Assembly: GCF_007677875.1 (NCBI RefSeq)
Contig: NZ_VEDO01000006.1
Span: 124,001 to 188,000, forward strand
DNA: 64,000 nt
Source: Variovorax boronicumulans
GTDB lineage: Bacteria; Pseudomonadota; Gammaproteobacteria; Burkholderiales; Burkholderiaceae_C
Direction of reading: 5' to 3'
Shown here: positions 41,495 through 50,460 of the stretch, in pieces
Position numbering within the stretch: position 1 is the stretch's first letter
Layout of the letters: each line of letters starts with the position of its first letter
Translations under genes and position numbers: made by a program
Notes under the pieces: model-generated
What the model saw: the letters and a program-made list of their open reading frames with translations, nothing else
Told to the model about the DNA's origin: nothing
The model's database searches: none

Positions 41495-42317
41495 ATGCAG
41501 TCTTTCCCTTGAGCGTGAACAGATCACGCGATTCGCTGAAATTCTCGGCATGGCCCACGAACAGCAGGCCGCCCGGCTTCATCACGCGGTGGATGCGCTC
41601 CAGCACCTGGCGCTGGGTCGGTGCGTCGAAATAGATCATCACGTTGCGGCAGAACACCACGTCGAAGGGTTCGCGGAACGGCCAGTCGTTGCGGATCAGG
41701 TTCACGGGCAGGAATTCCACCGCCTTGACCAGCTCGGGCCGCACGCGCACCAGGCCCTCGTTGCTGCCCTTGCCACGCAGGAAGAAGCGCTGCAGCCGCT
41801 CCTGGCTCACGCCCTTCAGCGATTCGAGCCGGTACACGCCGCGCTGCGCCGTGGCCAGCACCTTGGAATCGATGTCGCTGGCCCACAGGCCGAAGCCGTT
41901 GGCACCGCCCAGCGCCTCCATCGCCGTCATGACGATGGAATACGGCTCCTCGCCGGTGGAGGCCGCGCTGCACCAGATGCGCCAGCCGTTGCCGCCCGGC
42001 TTGTGCTGGCGCAGGTGCTGGTCCAGCATCACGAAGTGGTGCTGCTCGCGGAAGAACGCGGTGAGATTGGTGGTCAGCGCGTTGACGAACTCCTGCCACT
42101 CGGCGCCGTCGTCGCGCTCCAGCCAGCTCAGGTAGTCGTCGAAACTGTTGTACCCGGTGTCGCGCAGGCGGCGCGACAGCCGGCTGTAGACCATGGCGTG
42201 CTTGCCGTCGTGCAGCGAGATGCCGGCGCGTTGGTAGATCAGGCGCTGCACGCGCGTGAAGTCCGCCTGGGTCCAGGCGAACTCGCGGCCGACCGAAGCG
42301 TCCTGACCGGTTGCCAT
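41481..42317 (-). CDS. cheR: Chemotaxis protein methyltransferase CheR
   Basis: A 278-residue SAM-dependent methyltransferase that methylates receptor glutamates. The N-terminal helical domain (to about residue 90) is followed by the SAM-binding core (WCSAASTGEEPYS, VVFCRNVMIYF). The ATG at 42317 is used; a GTG four codons upstream is also in frame and would start within the spacer. cheW ends 29 nt upstream. Confidence 0.96.
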   Translation of the reverse strand: MATGQDASVGREFAWTQADFTRVQRLIYQRAGISLHDGKHAMVYSRLSRRLRDTGYNSFDDYLSWLERDDGAEWQEFVNALTTNLTAFFREQHHFVMLDQHLRQHKPGGNGWRIWCSAASTGEEPYSIVMTAMEALGGANGFGLWASDIDSKVLATAQRGVYRLESLKGVSQERLQRFFLRGKGSNEGLVRVRPELVKAVEFLPVNLIRNDWPFREPFDVVFCRNVMIYFDAPTQRQVLERIHRVMKPGGLLFVGHAENFSESRDLFTLKGKTAYERR

Positions 42318-42346
42318 GACAGCCGCCACGGTGCGCGCGGGGCGGC

Positions 42347-42832
42347 TCAGGCCGCCACCAGCCCCATGTCCACGCCCGACATCAGGCGCTCGATGTCCAG
42401 CAGGATCAGCATGCGCTCGCTGAGCGCACCCAGGCCGACGATGCAGTTGGCGTCCACCGATGTCTCCACCTCGGGCGCCGGACGGATCTGGTCGGACTGC
42501 AGTTGCAGCACGTCGCTGACCGAGTCCACCACGATGCCGACGATGCGCGCACGCAGGTGCAGGATGATGACCACCGTGAAGCTGTTGTATTCGGCCTGCG
42601 AGCAGTTGAACTTCAACCGCATGTCGACGATGGGCACGATGGTGCCGCGCAGGTTCACCACACCCTTGAGGAAGTGCGGCGCATGCGCGATGCGCGTGGG
42701 CTGCTCGTAGCCGCGGATCTCCTGCACCTTCAGGATGTCGATGCCGTATTCCTCCTGGCCGAGCCGGAAGGTCAGGTACTCGCCCGCCACCGTTGCGTTC
42801 GCACCTTCGCTCTGTTCCAGAACTGCTGCCAT
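42347..42832 (-). CDS. cheW: Chemotaxis coupling protein CheW
   Basis: A 161-residue SH3-like adaptor linking receptors to CheA. Recognisable segments are [22 protein letters not shown] and [19 protein letters not shown]. Both ends look complete. It starts 13 nt after the cheA stop. Confidence 0.97.
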   Translation of the reverse strand: MAAVLEQSEGANATVAGEYLTFRLGQEEYGIDILKVQEIRGYEQPTRIAHAPHFLKGVVNLRGTIVPIVDMRLKFNCSQAEYNSFTVVIILHLRARIVGIVVDSVSDVLQLQSDQIRPAPEVETSVDANCIVGLGALSERMLILLDIERLMSGVDMGLVAA

Positions 42833-42845
42833 GCCGATATCCCCG

Positions 42846-45017
42846 TCAATGCCGCGAGCGGCGCACCAGTGCGCCGATGTCAAGAATGAGGGCGACCTTG
42901 CCGTCGCCCAGGATGGTGGCGCCCGAGACGTTCGCCACCTTGCGGTAGTTGGATTCCAGGTTCTTCACCACCACCTGGTGTTGGCCCAGCAGTTCGGACA
43001 CCAGCAGAGCCGCCCGGCTGCCCTCGGACTCCACCACGACCATGATGCCGCTGCCGCCGTTGTCGGTGGACGGTGGCACCTGGAACAGGCGCTCCAGCTC
43101 GATCACGGGCATGAATTCGTCGCGCACCTTCACCAGCTGTGCGCCCTGCGCCACCGTGCTCACGGCATCGTCCTGCACCTGGAAGGACTCGACCACCGCC
43201 GACAGCGGCAGGATGTAGACCTCGTCGCCCACGCGCACCGACATGCCGTCCATGATGGCCAGCGTCAGCGGCAGCCGCACCGAGACCTTCATGCCGCGGC
43301 CGAAGTCCGAATCGATGTCCACCGTGCCGCCCAGGGCCGCGATGTTGCGCTTGACCACGTCCATGCCCACGCCGCGGCCGGAGACGTCGGTCACCACCTC
43401 GGCGGTCGAAAAGCCCGGCGCGAAGATCAGCTGCCAGACCTCGCTGTCGGGCATGCTGTCGGACACGTTCAGGCCGCGCTCGCGCGCCTTGGCCAGGATC
43501 TTCTCGCGCGACAGGCCTTTGCCGTCGTCGCGCACCTCGATCACGATGGAGCCACCCTGGTGCGAGGCCGCCAGCGTGATCGTGCCGTGCTCGGGCTTGC
43601 CGGCCTTCAGGCGGTCTGCCGGCATCTCGATGCCGTGGTCGCAGCTGTTGCGCACCAGGTGGGTCAGCGGATCGGTGATCTTCTCCACCAGGCCCTTGTC
43701 CAGCTCGGTCGCCTCGCCCTGCGTCACGAAGTCCACCTTCTTGCCCAGCTTGTTGGCCAGGTCGCGCAGCATGCGCGGGAAGCGGTTGAACACGAAGGAC
43801 ATCGGGATCATGCGGATCGACATGACCGATTCCTGCAGGTCGCGCGTGTTGCGGTCCAGGTCGGCCAGGCCCGCGAACAGCTGCTGGTGCAGCGCCGGGT
43901 CCAGCGCGCGGCTGTTCTGCGCCAGCATGGCCTGCGTGATCACGAGTTCGCCGACCAGGTTGATGATCTGGTCGACCTTGCTGACGGCCACGCGGATCGA
44001 GGTCGCCTCCAGCGACGACTGGCTGGCCGCGCCGCCGGCGCCACCGGCCGCTGCCGCAGCAGGCGCGGCGGGCGTGCCGGCCGCACGGGCCGGCGCTGCG
44101 GGCGCCTGCGCCGGGGGCTCCTGGAAGAAGCCGAAGCTCTCGCTCTCAGGCACCGGCGTGGCGGCCGGACGGCCCTGGGCCGCGGCCTGGTCCAGCGCGG
44201 CGGCGCGGGCTTCCTCGGCGGCGATCGGGTCTTCCGCCGGCGCGCCGCCCTCCTCGCGGATGTCCACCAGCTCCTTGGCCACGTGGAAGACGAACAGGTC
44301 CAGCAGGTCCTCGTTGGTCGATCCGGTGACCACCGAATAGATGCGCCGGTCCGGCTGCGCGCACTCCAGCGGCGTCATGGTGCCCAGGCCCGGGATGTCG
44401 CGGAACAGGTCCTGCAGCGCGTCGGCCAGCTCGGGCTGCGGCAGCGGCCCGATGTGGATCGTCAGGCGACGCATGCCGGCCGGCAGCGGTTCGGCGGGTG
44501 CCGCCGCCGGCGCCGCGGCGACGGGGGCCGGAGCGGGCGCCGCCACCGGGGCAGGCGCCGGCGCGGGTGCGGGCGCTGCGACCGCCGGCACGTTGCCCGC
44601 GGCCAGGTCGCTGATGCGGCGCACCAGGTCGGCCGTGGACGGCACTTCGCCCTGGCCACCGTTCTGGTGGCGCGCCAACAGGCCGCGCGAGGTGTCGGCC
44701 GACTCCAGCAGCACGTCCACCATCTGCGGCACCGGCGTGATCTCGTGGCGGCGCAGCTTGTCCAGCAGCGACTCCATGTGGTGCGTGAGCTCCGTCACGT
44801 CGCGGAACCCGAAGGTCGCCGCACCGCCCTTGATCGAGTGCGCGCAGCGGAAGATGCCGTTCAGCGCCTCGTCGTCGGCCTGCGAGAGGTCCAGCCCGAC
44901 CAGCATCTGCTCCATCTGGTCCAGGTTCTCGCCGGCTTCTTCGAAGAAGATTTCGTAAAACTGGCTCAGGTCGAAGTCGGCGCCACCGCCACCGGCTTCC
45001 TGCGTGTGTTCAGCCAT
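42846..45017 (-). CDS. cheA: Chemotaxis histidine kinase CheA
   Basis: A 723-residue kinase. The P1 Hpt domain has His60 ([14 protein letters not shown]), an Ala/Pro-rich linker (about 145-175) leads to a P2-like domain, then the P3 dimerisation helices, P4 ATPase ([13 protein letters not shown] box, [16 protein letters not shown]) and C-terminal P5 CheW-like domain. All kinase boxes are present. GAGGAG precedes the ATG. It phosphorylates CheY and CheB. Confidence 0.97.
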   Translation of the reverse strand: MAEHTQEAGGGGADFDLSQFYEIFFEEAGENLDQMEQMLVGLDLSQADDEALNGIFRCAHSIKGGAATFGFRDVTELTHHMESLLDKLRRHEITPVPQMVDVLLESADTSRGLLARHQNGGQGEVPSTADLVRRISDLAAGNVPAVAAPAPAPAPAPVAAPAPAPVAAAPAAAPAEPLPAGMRRLTIHIGPLPQPELADALQDLFRDIPGLGTMTPLECAQPDRRIYSVVTGSTNEDLLDLFVFHVAKELVDIREEGGAPAEDPIAAEEARAAALDQAAAQGRPAATPVPESESFGFFQEPPAQAPAAPARAAGTPAAPAAAAAGGAGGAASQSSLEATSIRVAVSKVDQIINLVGELVITQAMLAQNSRALDPALHQQLFAGLADLDRNTRDLQESVMSIRMIPMSFVFNRFPRMLRDLANKLGKKVDFVTQGEATELDKGLVEKITDPLTHLVRNSCDHGIEMPADRLKAGKPEHGTITLAASHQGGSIVIEVRDDGKGLSREKILAKARERGLNVSDSMPDSEVWQLIFAPGFSTAEVVTDVSGRGVGMDVVKRNIAALGGTVDIDSDFGRGMKVSVRLPLTLAIMDGMSVRVGDEVYILPLSAVVESFQVQDDAVSTVAQGAQLVKVRDEFMPVIELERLFQVPPSTDNGGSGIMVVVESEGSRAALLVSELLGQHQVVVKNLESNYRKVANVSGATILGDGKVALILDIGALVRRSRH

Positions 45018-45035
45018 GCAAGCTCCTCGGGGCGG

Positions 45036-45398
45036 TCAGCGGATGACCTTCTGGATGACCTCGATCAGGCGTGCCGGATCGAAGGGCTTGACGAGCCAGC
45101 CAGTGGCACCGGCCGAGCGGCCGGCCTGCTTCATCTGGTCGCTCGATTCGGTGGTCAGGATGAGGATGGGCACGGTCTTGAATTTGGGGTCGTCGCGCAG
45201 TTTGCGGGTCAGTCCGAGGCCATCGAGCCGCGGCATGTTCTGGTCGGCCAGCACCAGGTCGATGGGCTGGGCCTGCGCCTTCTCATAGGCGTCCTGGCCG
45301 TCCACGGCCTCCACCACGTTGTAGCCGGCCCCGGTCAGGGTGAACGACACCATCTTGCGCATCGAAGGCGAGTCGTCTACGGCGAGGATCGAATGCAT
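45036..45398 (-). CDS. cheY: Chemotaxis response regulator CheY
   Basis: A 120-residue single receiver domain: acidic pair Asp8/Asp9 (AVDDS), phosphoacceptor Asp52 (LVLADQNMPRLDG), conserved Thr in ILTTES and Lys in LVKPFDP. As the only stand-alone receiver of the operon it should bind FliM, whose N-terminal CheY peptide is intact (see fliM). GGAG is 7 nt before the ATG. Confidence 0.95.
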   Translation of the reverse strand: MHSILAVDDSPSMRKMVSFTLTGAGYNVVEAVDGQDAYEKAQAQPIDLVLADQNMPRLDGLGLTRKLRDDPKFKTVPILILTTESSDQMKQAGRSAGATGWLVKPFDPARLIEVIQKVIR

Positions 45399-45441
45399 TG
45401 GAAGAACTCCGGGCGAGGTAGGCAGGGCGTGCAACGAGGGA

Positions 45442-45891
45442 TCAGAACAGCTCGATCGAGCCAGCGTCCATCTCGCTCTGGGTGACGGGATTGGGGCGGC
45501 CGTTGGTCGAGGCGCCGAACGGCGCGGCGGCAGCTTCCTCTTCCTCAGGACCCTGCCCCATGGACTCGGCCGCCAGCTTGTAGGCACAGCCTTGCAGCAC
45601 CTTGGTGGTGTGGGCGATCAGCTGCGACGCCATGTCCTGGAACTGCAGTTCGGTCACGGCGTCGCGCAGCGTGCCGCGGACCTGGACCATGGCCTCGTGG
45701 TGCTGCGGCTCGGCCAGGGCACTGTGCACCTTGTCGAAGCGCTGCATCAGGTTGTCCATGGTGTGGGCCAGCAGGCTGTCCAGCCGCTGCAGATCGTGCA
45801 TCACGACCATCAGCGAGTCCTGCAGGTCGGCCACGACCATCACCGGCAGCTGCACTGCCGGCGTCTGGGACGGTTCTGACTCTGCCGACAT
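45442..45891 (-). CDS. cheZ: Short CheZ-like CheY-P phosphatase
   Basis: A 149-residue, mostly helical protein. LQFQDMASQLI matches the CheZ active-site helix (DFQDLTGQVI), and both catalytic residues are kept: Asp86 and Gln90. It is about 60 residues shorter than enteric CheZ, yet keeps the long hairpin helices and ends SEMDAGSIELF, which could replace the CheY-binding tail. The ATG at 45891 is chosen because GGAG lies 6 nt upstream; the ATG at 45903 lacks one. It is the first gene of the che operon and lies next to cheY. Phosphatase activity is inferred. Confidence 0.82.
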   Translation of the reverse strand: MSAESEPSQTPAVQLPVMVVADLQDSLMVVMHDLQRLDSLLAHTMDNLMQRFDKVHSALAEPQHHEAMVQVRGTLRDAVTELQFQDMASQLIAHTTKVLQGCAYKLAAESMGQGPEEEEAAAAPFGASTNGRPNPVTQSEMDAGSIELF

Positions 45892-45938
45892 GGGTGTCTC
45901 CATAACACGGGAGAAGCTGCATTACTGAGCGAATGTAG

Positions 45939-45949
45939 GGCGGATATTA
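45939..45949 (-). promoter_or_regulatory. Shared flagellar/chemotaxis promoter element, che copy
   Basis: On the minus strand it reads TAATATCCGCC, 48 nt before the cheZ start. It resembles AATAATCCGCC before fliF and AATAATCCGGC before fliL, at similar distances. It includes a good -10-like TAATAT but no clear -35, as expected of activator-dependent class II flagellar promoters. Confidence 0.4.
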
Positions 45950-46059
45950 GTGCGGTTTGGGTACAGGCTCACCAAATGTGTAGGATGGGGCGACGAAGTG
46001 CGGCGCCGGGCAGACAGGCGTTGCGCGCCGCACAGCCCCACCACCGCCGCACGCCCGTC

Positions 46060-47178
46060 ATGGCCGACAACGCCACCTCTGCTCCGATCCGGGTCCTGCA
46101 CCTGGAAGATTCCGAGATCGACCACCAGCTCGTGGCCCTGACGCTGCGAAAGCATGGCATGGCGTTCGCCATGGAGCGCGTGGAAACGCTGGAGGACTTC
46201 GCGCTGCGCCTGGAGCAGGCCCGCTTCGACGTGATCCTGGCCGACTACCACCTGGCCGGCTTCACCGCGCTGGATGCCTGGGCCCTGCTGCGCACGCGCG
46301 CCGAGCGCCCGCCGTTCGTGCTGCTGTCCGGCGCCATCGGCGAGGCGGCCGCCGTGGAAGCCATCCGCATCGGCCTGTCCGACTACGTGCTCAAGGACCA
46401 CATCGGCAAGCTGCCGCACGTGATCATGCGCGCCATCGAGGTCTGGCAGGCGCGCCAGGACCAGGCCCGTGCCGATGCCGAGCTGGCCGCCTCCGAGCGC
46501 CGGCTGGCAGCGCTGACGGAACATCTGCAGACCTCGATCGAGCAGGAACGCGCGGCGATCGCGCGCGAGGTGCACGACGACATCGGCGGCTCGCTGGCCG
46601 CGATCCGGCTCGACCTGGCCTGGATCGCCCGCCACAGCCAGGACGATGCGGCGATGCAGTCGCACACCCAGGCCGCCAGCGAGATGCTGCAGCACGCGCT
46701 GGAAGCCAGCCAGCGCATCATGATGAACCTGCGCCCGCCCATCCTCGACCAGGGCCTGGTGGCCGCCATCGGCTGGCTGGCCGAGGCGTTCGAGCGCCGC
46801 ACCGGCGTGGCCACGGTGCTGGCCGCACCGCCGGGCGGCCTCGACATCGACAAGACCCTGGCCCTGGTGGCCTACCGCACCGCGCAGGAGGCGCTGACCA
46901 ATGCCTCCAAGTACGCCGAGTGCAGCCGGGTGGCGATCGACCTGTCCGACGGCGAAGGCGTGCTGACGCTGGAGGTCAGCGACAACGGCCGCGGCATCGC
47001 GCCCGAGGCACTCGCCAAGCCCAAGTCCTTCGGCCTGCGCGGCCTGGCCGAGCGAGCCAAGACCGTGGGCGGCTGGCTCGACATTTCGAGCCGGCCCGGT
47101 GCGGGCACCACCATCGTCCTGTCCATCCCGCTCGACGCCGCGGCAGCCGAGCGTTTCGCCCAAGGAGAGTCCGCATGA
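46060..47178 (+). CDS. Cytosolic sensor kinase: receiver + HisKA_3 (NarX/DegS-type)
   Basis: A 372-residue soluble kinase. An N-terminal receiver domain (phosphoacceptor Asp62 in VILADYHLAGF) is followed by a coiled linker, a HisKA_3 dimerisation domain with His172 (AREVHDDIGGSL), and an ATPase domain (NGRGIAPE, FGLRGLAERA). With no membrane segment it must sense through its receiver or a partner. The next gene, a LuxR-type regulator, overlaps its stop (ATGA) and is the obvious partner. Confidence 0.9.
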   Translation: MADNATSAPIRVLHLEDSEIDHQLVALTLRKHGMAFAMERVETLEDFALRLEQARFDVILADYHLAGFTALDAWALLRTRAERPPFVLLSGAIGEAAAVEAIRIGLSDYVLKDHIGKLPHVIMRAIEVWQARQDQARADAELAASERRLAALTEHLQTSIEQERAAIAREVHDDIGGSLAAIRLDLAWIARHSQDDAAMQSHTQAASEMLQHALEASQRIMMNLRPPILDQGLVAAIGWLAEAFERRTGVATVLAAPPGGLDIDKTLALVAYRTAQEALTNASKYAECSRVAIDLSDGEGVLTLEVSDNGRGIAPEALAKPKSFGLRGLAERAKTVGGWLDISSRPGAGTTIVLSIPLDAAAAERFAQGESA

Positions 47179-47804
47179 TCCGCGTCGTGCTCTGCGACGA
47201 CCATGCCGTGGTGCGCCGCGGCATCCGCGACACGCTGGCCGAGGCCGTCGACATCCAGGTGGTGGGCGAGGCCTCCAGTTATGCCGAAGTCCGCGATGTG
47301 CTGCGCAAGACGCCGTGCGACGTGCTGGTGCTGGACCTCAACATGCCCGGCCGCGGCGGCATGGAGGTGCTGACCAGCCTCGGCGAATCGGGCATCGCCG
47401 TGAAGGTGCTGGTGGTCTCCATGTACCCGGAAGACCAGTACGCGCTGCGCTGCCTGCGTGCCGGCGCCAAGGGCTACCTCAGCAAGGCCGGCGAGCCCGA
47501 GGAACTGGTGCGCGGCGTGCGCACCGTGGCCCAGGGCCGCAATTACGTCACGCCCGAGGTCGCGCAGATGCTGGTCGACAGCCTGGCCAAGCCGGCGCAG
47601 GAATCGCTGCACGCGGCGCTGTCCGAGCGCGAGTTGCAGACCGTGGTCAAGATCGCCAGCGGCAAGCGCCTGTCCGACATCGCCGAGGAACTCATGCTGA
47701 GCCCCAAGACCGTGAGCGTGTACCGCACCCGCGCGCTGGAGAAGCTCAACCTGGGCAACAACGCCGAACTCACCGTCTACGCCATCCGCAACGGCCTCGT
47801 CTGA
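47175..47804 (+). CDS. NarL/LuxR-family response regulator
   Basis: A 209-residue regulator: receiver domain with Asp54 (LVLDLNMPGRGG) and a C-terminal LuxR HTH (LSERELQTVVKIASGKRLSD, then LSPKTVSVYRTRALEKL). AAGGAGAG precedes the ATG, which overlaps the kinase stop. The pair lies between the che and fli operons, so it may tune motility genes; targets are unknown. Confidence 0.93.
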   Translation: MIRVVLCDDHAVVRRGIRDTLAEAVDIQVVGEASSYAEVRDVLRKTPCDVLVLDLNMPGRGGMEVLTSLGESGIAVKVLVVSMYPEDQYALRCLRAGAKGYLSKAGEPEELVRGVRTVAQGRNYVTPEVAQMLVDSLAKPAQESLHAALSERELQTVVKIASGKRLSDIAEELMLSPKTVSVYRTRALEKLNLGNNAELTVYAIRNGLV

Positions 47805-47813
47805 AGGAACACC

Positions 47814-48776
47814 ATGCAACTGCGTCCCCTGGGGGCCACCGGCCTCGCCATCGCCCCCGTCGTCTTCGGCGGCAACGTGTTCGGCTGGACCATCGACGAA
47901 GCCACCAGCTTTTCGGTGCTCGACGCCTTCGTCGATGCCGGCTTCAACGCCATCGACACGGCCGACGTCTATTCGCGCTGGGCCACCGGCAACCAGGGTG
48001 GCGAGTCGGAGACGATCATCGGCCGATGGCTCAAGGCCAGGCCCAGCCGGCGCGACCAGGTCGTGCTGTTCACCAAGGTCGGCTCCGACATGGGCCTGGG
48101 CAAGCGCAGCCTGGCCGCGGGCTGGATCGCGCGCGCGGTGGACGACTCGCTGCGCCGTCTGGGTGTGGAGCGCATCGACCTGTATTTTTCGCACTGGCCC
48201 GACCCCGAGACGCCGCATGAGGAAACGCTGGGCGCCTACGCTCGGCTGCAGGCGGCCGGCAAGGTGCGCGCCATCGGCGCCTCCAACTACGACGCAGCGC
48301 TGCTCGGCGAGGCTTTGGCCGTAGCGCGCCGCCAGGGCCTGCCCGCCTACCAGGTGCTGCAGCCCGAATACAACCTGGCCGACCGGGCCTCGTACGAAGG
48401 CCCGCTGCGCGACCTGTGCGTGCGCGAAGGCCTGGGCGTGGTCACCTACTACAGCCTGGCCTCGGGCTTCCTGTCGGGCAAGTACCGCAGCCAGGCCGAC
48501 CTGGCCGGCAGCGCGCGCGGCAGGGGCGTGGCCAAGTACCTCAATGCACGCGGCACGGCGATCCTCGACGCGCTCGACGCCGTGGCCGCCGCCCACGGCG
48601 CCACGCCGGCCGAAGTCGCGCTGGCCTGGCTGATCGGACGCGAAGGCGTGACGGCGCCGATCGCGAGCGCCACCAGCGTGCGCCAGGTCGAGAGCTTCGC
48701 CAAGGCCGCGCGGCTGCAGCTTACGGCGGCGCAGAGCGCGGCGCTGGACGCGGCCAGCGCGCCTCAGCCGGCCTGA
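47814..48776 (+). CDS. Aldo/keto reductase
   Basis: A 320-residue NADPH-type TIM-barrel oxidoreductase. The catalytic tetrad positions are visible: Asp/Tyr in NAIDTADVYSRW, Lys in VLFTKVGSD and His in LYFSHWPDPETP. It resembles the YajO/Tas-like group acting on aldehydes or sugar-derived carbonyls. It follows the response regulator by 9 nt. Its 3' end overlaps the convergent alkB end by 13 nt. Substrate unknown. Confidence 0.92.
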   Translation: MQLRPLGATGLAIAPVVFGGNVFGWTIDEATSFSVLDAFVDAGFNAIDTADVYSRWATGNQGGESETIIGRWLKARPSRRDQVVLFTKVGSDMGLGKRSLAAGWIARAVDDSLRRLGVERIDLYFSHWPDPETPHEETLGAYARLQAAGKVRAIGASNYDAALLGEALAVARRQGLPAYQVLQPEYNLADRASYEGPLRDLCVREGLGVVTYYSLASGFLSGKYRSQADLAGSARGRGVAKYLNARGTAILDALDAVAAAHGATPAEVALAWLIGREGVTAPIASATSVRQVESFAKAARLQLTAAQSAALDAASAPQPA

Positions 48777-49414
48777 CGCAGCGTCAGGTTGATCCGCTCC
48801 GCGCCCAGCAGCGGGTGCGGCAGCTCCTTGAGCGGCAGCACACCGTGGAAGCGCAGGCGGTCCACGCCGCCCCAGACCACCACGTCGCCGTGCTGCAGCG
48901 GCACGCGCAAGGCCTTGTCTGCGCGCGCCAGCCCGCCGAACAGGAACACCGCCGGCATGCCCAGCGAGACCGAGACGATGGGCGCACGGTGGTCGCGCTC
49001 GTCCTTGTCCTGGTGCAGCGACAGCCGCGTGCCAGGGCGGTAGTGGTTGATGAGGCAGGCGTCGGGCGCATAGTCCGCGAAGCCGGCCGCGGCGGCCGCC
49101 GCCAGCGCCAGTTCGGCGAATGCCGCGGGCATGGCCGGCCAGGGCTGGCCGCTTTGGGGATCGGTCGCGCTGTAGCGGTAGCCGCGCCGGTCCGAGACCC
49201 AGCCCAGCGCGCCGCAGTTGGTGTTGGCCACCGACATGGCCAGGCCCCCCGGCGTAAGCATGTGGCGCGGCGGCGCGGCGCGCTCGACCTCGGCCAGCGC
49301 GGCGAGCAGCCGGTCCACCCAGGGCAGCGCGAAGCCGCGCAGCACGCGGGCCTCTGGACCCAAGGCCACGATGCCCTGCTGGGCTGGCTCGTCGAACAGC
49401 GCGCCTTGGGCCAC
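48764..49414 (-). CDS. alkB: DNA oxidative demethylase AlkB
   Basis: A 216-residue Fe(II)/2-oxoglutarate dioxygenase that repairs 1-methyladenine and 3-methylcytosine. Matches to AlkB include MLTPGGLAMSVANTNCGALGW, the iron ligands in LSLHQDKDE (His and Asp) and RFHG near the C-terminus, and the 2OG/arginine region NLTLRQAG at the end. Length equals E. coli AlkB. No ATG is available at the N-terminus; the GTG at 49414 overlaps the fliR stop by one base (TAGTG), so it is coupled to the end of the flagellar operon. Confidence 0.92.
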   Translation of the reverse strand: MAQGALFDEPAQQGIVALGPEARVLRGFALPWVDRLLAALAEVERAAPPRHMLTPGGLAMSVANTNCGALGWVSDRRGYRYSATDPQSGQPWPAMPAAFAELALAAAAAAGFADYAPDACLINHYRPGTRLSLHQDKDERDHRAPIVSVSLGMPAVFLFGGLARADKALRVPLQHGDVVVWGGVDRLRFHGVLPLKELPHPLLGAERINLTLRQAG

Positions 49415-50181
49415 TACCTCGGCCCAAACAGCGCGATGGTGCGCTCCATCAACGCCATCATGGGCTGGTCCATGAGCGGCAGCGTGGCCGCGATGCCGAT
49501 CAGGCCCATCACCAGCGTCACCGGAAAGCCCACCGCGAACACGTTCATCTGCGGCGCCACGCGCGAGACGATCCCCAGCGTGAGGTTGACGAACAGCAGT
49601 AGCCCGACCATGGGCAGCGCGATCCACAGCGCGCTGGCGAAGATCTCGCGGCCCAGGCCGTGCATCTGCAGCCGCGCCAGCGAATCGAGGAAGTTGCCGT
49701 CGGCCGGGAAGGCCTCGAAGCTGCGGACCACGGCCATCAACACCATCAGGTGACCGTTGACCACGATGAACAGCAGCATGGAGATGGTGCCCATGAAGCG
49801 CGACACGGCACTGACCTGCGCGTTGCTGGCAGGGTCGAAGAAGGCCGCGAAATTCAGGCCCATCTGCAGGCCCACGAGTTCGCCGGCCAGCTCCACGGCC
49901 GTGAACACCAGCCGCACGGCAAAGCCGATGGCCAGGCCGATGCCGACCTGCTGCACCACGGCGCCCAGGGCCTGCGGGCTGTTGATGCCGATGATGGGCT
50001 GGCCCACCAGCGTGGGCTGCGCCGCCACCGCGATCAGGAAGGCCAGCGCCACGCGCGCGCGCATGGGCACGGCGCGCATGGAGAGGATGGGCATGGCCGT
50101 GAACAGCGCCAACACGCGCAGGAACGGCCACAGGACCGGCGAGATCCAGGCGACCAGCTGCGCTTCGCTGAAGGTGATCAC
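49414..50181 (-). CDS. fliR: Flagellar export apparatus protein FliR
   Basis: A 255-residue inner-membrane subunit of the flagellar type III export gate, with about six hydrophobic helices. Landmarks are the N-terminal VAWISPVLWPFLRVLALF, the central ELAGELVGLQMGLNFAAFFDP and the late LTLGIVSRVAPQMNVF. The start is GTG at 50181; the fliQ stop is 9 nt upstream. Its stop codon overlaps the alkB start. Confidence 0.95.
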   Translation of the reverse strand: MITFSEAQLVAWISPVLWPFLRVLALFTAMPILSMRAVPMRARVALAFLIAVAAQPTLVGQPIIGINSPQALGAVVQQVGIGLAIGFAVRLVFTAVELAGELVGLQMGLNFAAFFDPASNAQVSAVSRFMGTISMLLFIVVNGHLMVLMAVVRSFEAFPADGNFLDSLARLQMHGLGREIFASALWIALPMVGLLLFVNLTLGIVSRVAPQMNVFAVGFPVTLVMGLIGIAATLPLMDQPMMALMERTIALFGPR

Positions 50182-50190
50182 TGCGGCAAC

Positions 50191-50460
50191 TTATTGGGGC
50201 AGTTGCGGAATCATCTCGATCATGCGCCGCACGTAGTCCACCAGCGTGGTCAGCATCCAGGGGCCGGCCAGGGCCAGCACCAGCAGGGCCGCGATGAGCT
50301 TGGGCACGAAGGACAGCGTGGCCTCGTGGATCTGCGTGATGGCCTGGAAAATGCTGATCACCAGGCCCACCACCAGCACGATGGCCAGCACAGGGGCCGA
50401 CACCATCAGCAGCAGCGTCAGCGCTTCCTGGCCCAGCGTGAGAACGAATTGCGGGCTCAT
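50191..50460 (-). CDS. fliQ: Flagellar export apparatus protein FliQ
   Basis: An 89-residue protein with two long membrane helices (about residues 10-40 and 50-75) and the family segment VVGLVISIFQAITQIHEATLSF. FliQ joins FliP and FliR in the export-gate spiral. Its ATG overlaps the fliP stop by 4 nt. Confidence 0.96.
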   Translation of the reverse strand: MSPQFVLTLGQEALTLLLMVSAPVLAIVLVVGLVISIFQAITQIHEATLSFVPKLIAALLVLALAGPWMLTTLVDYVRRMIEMIPQLPQ

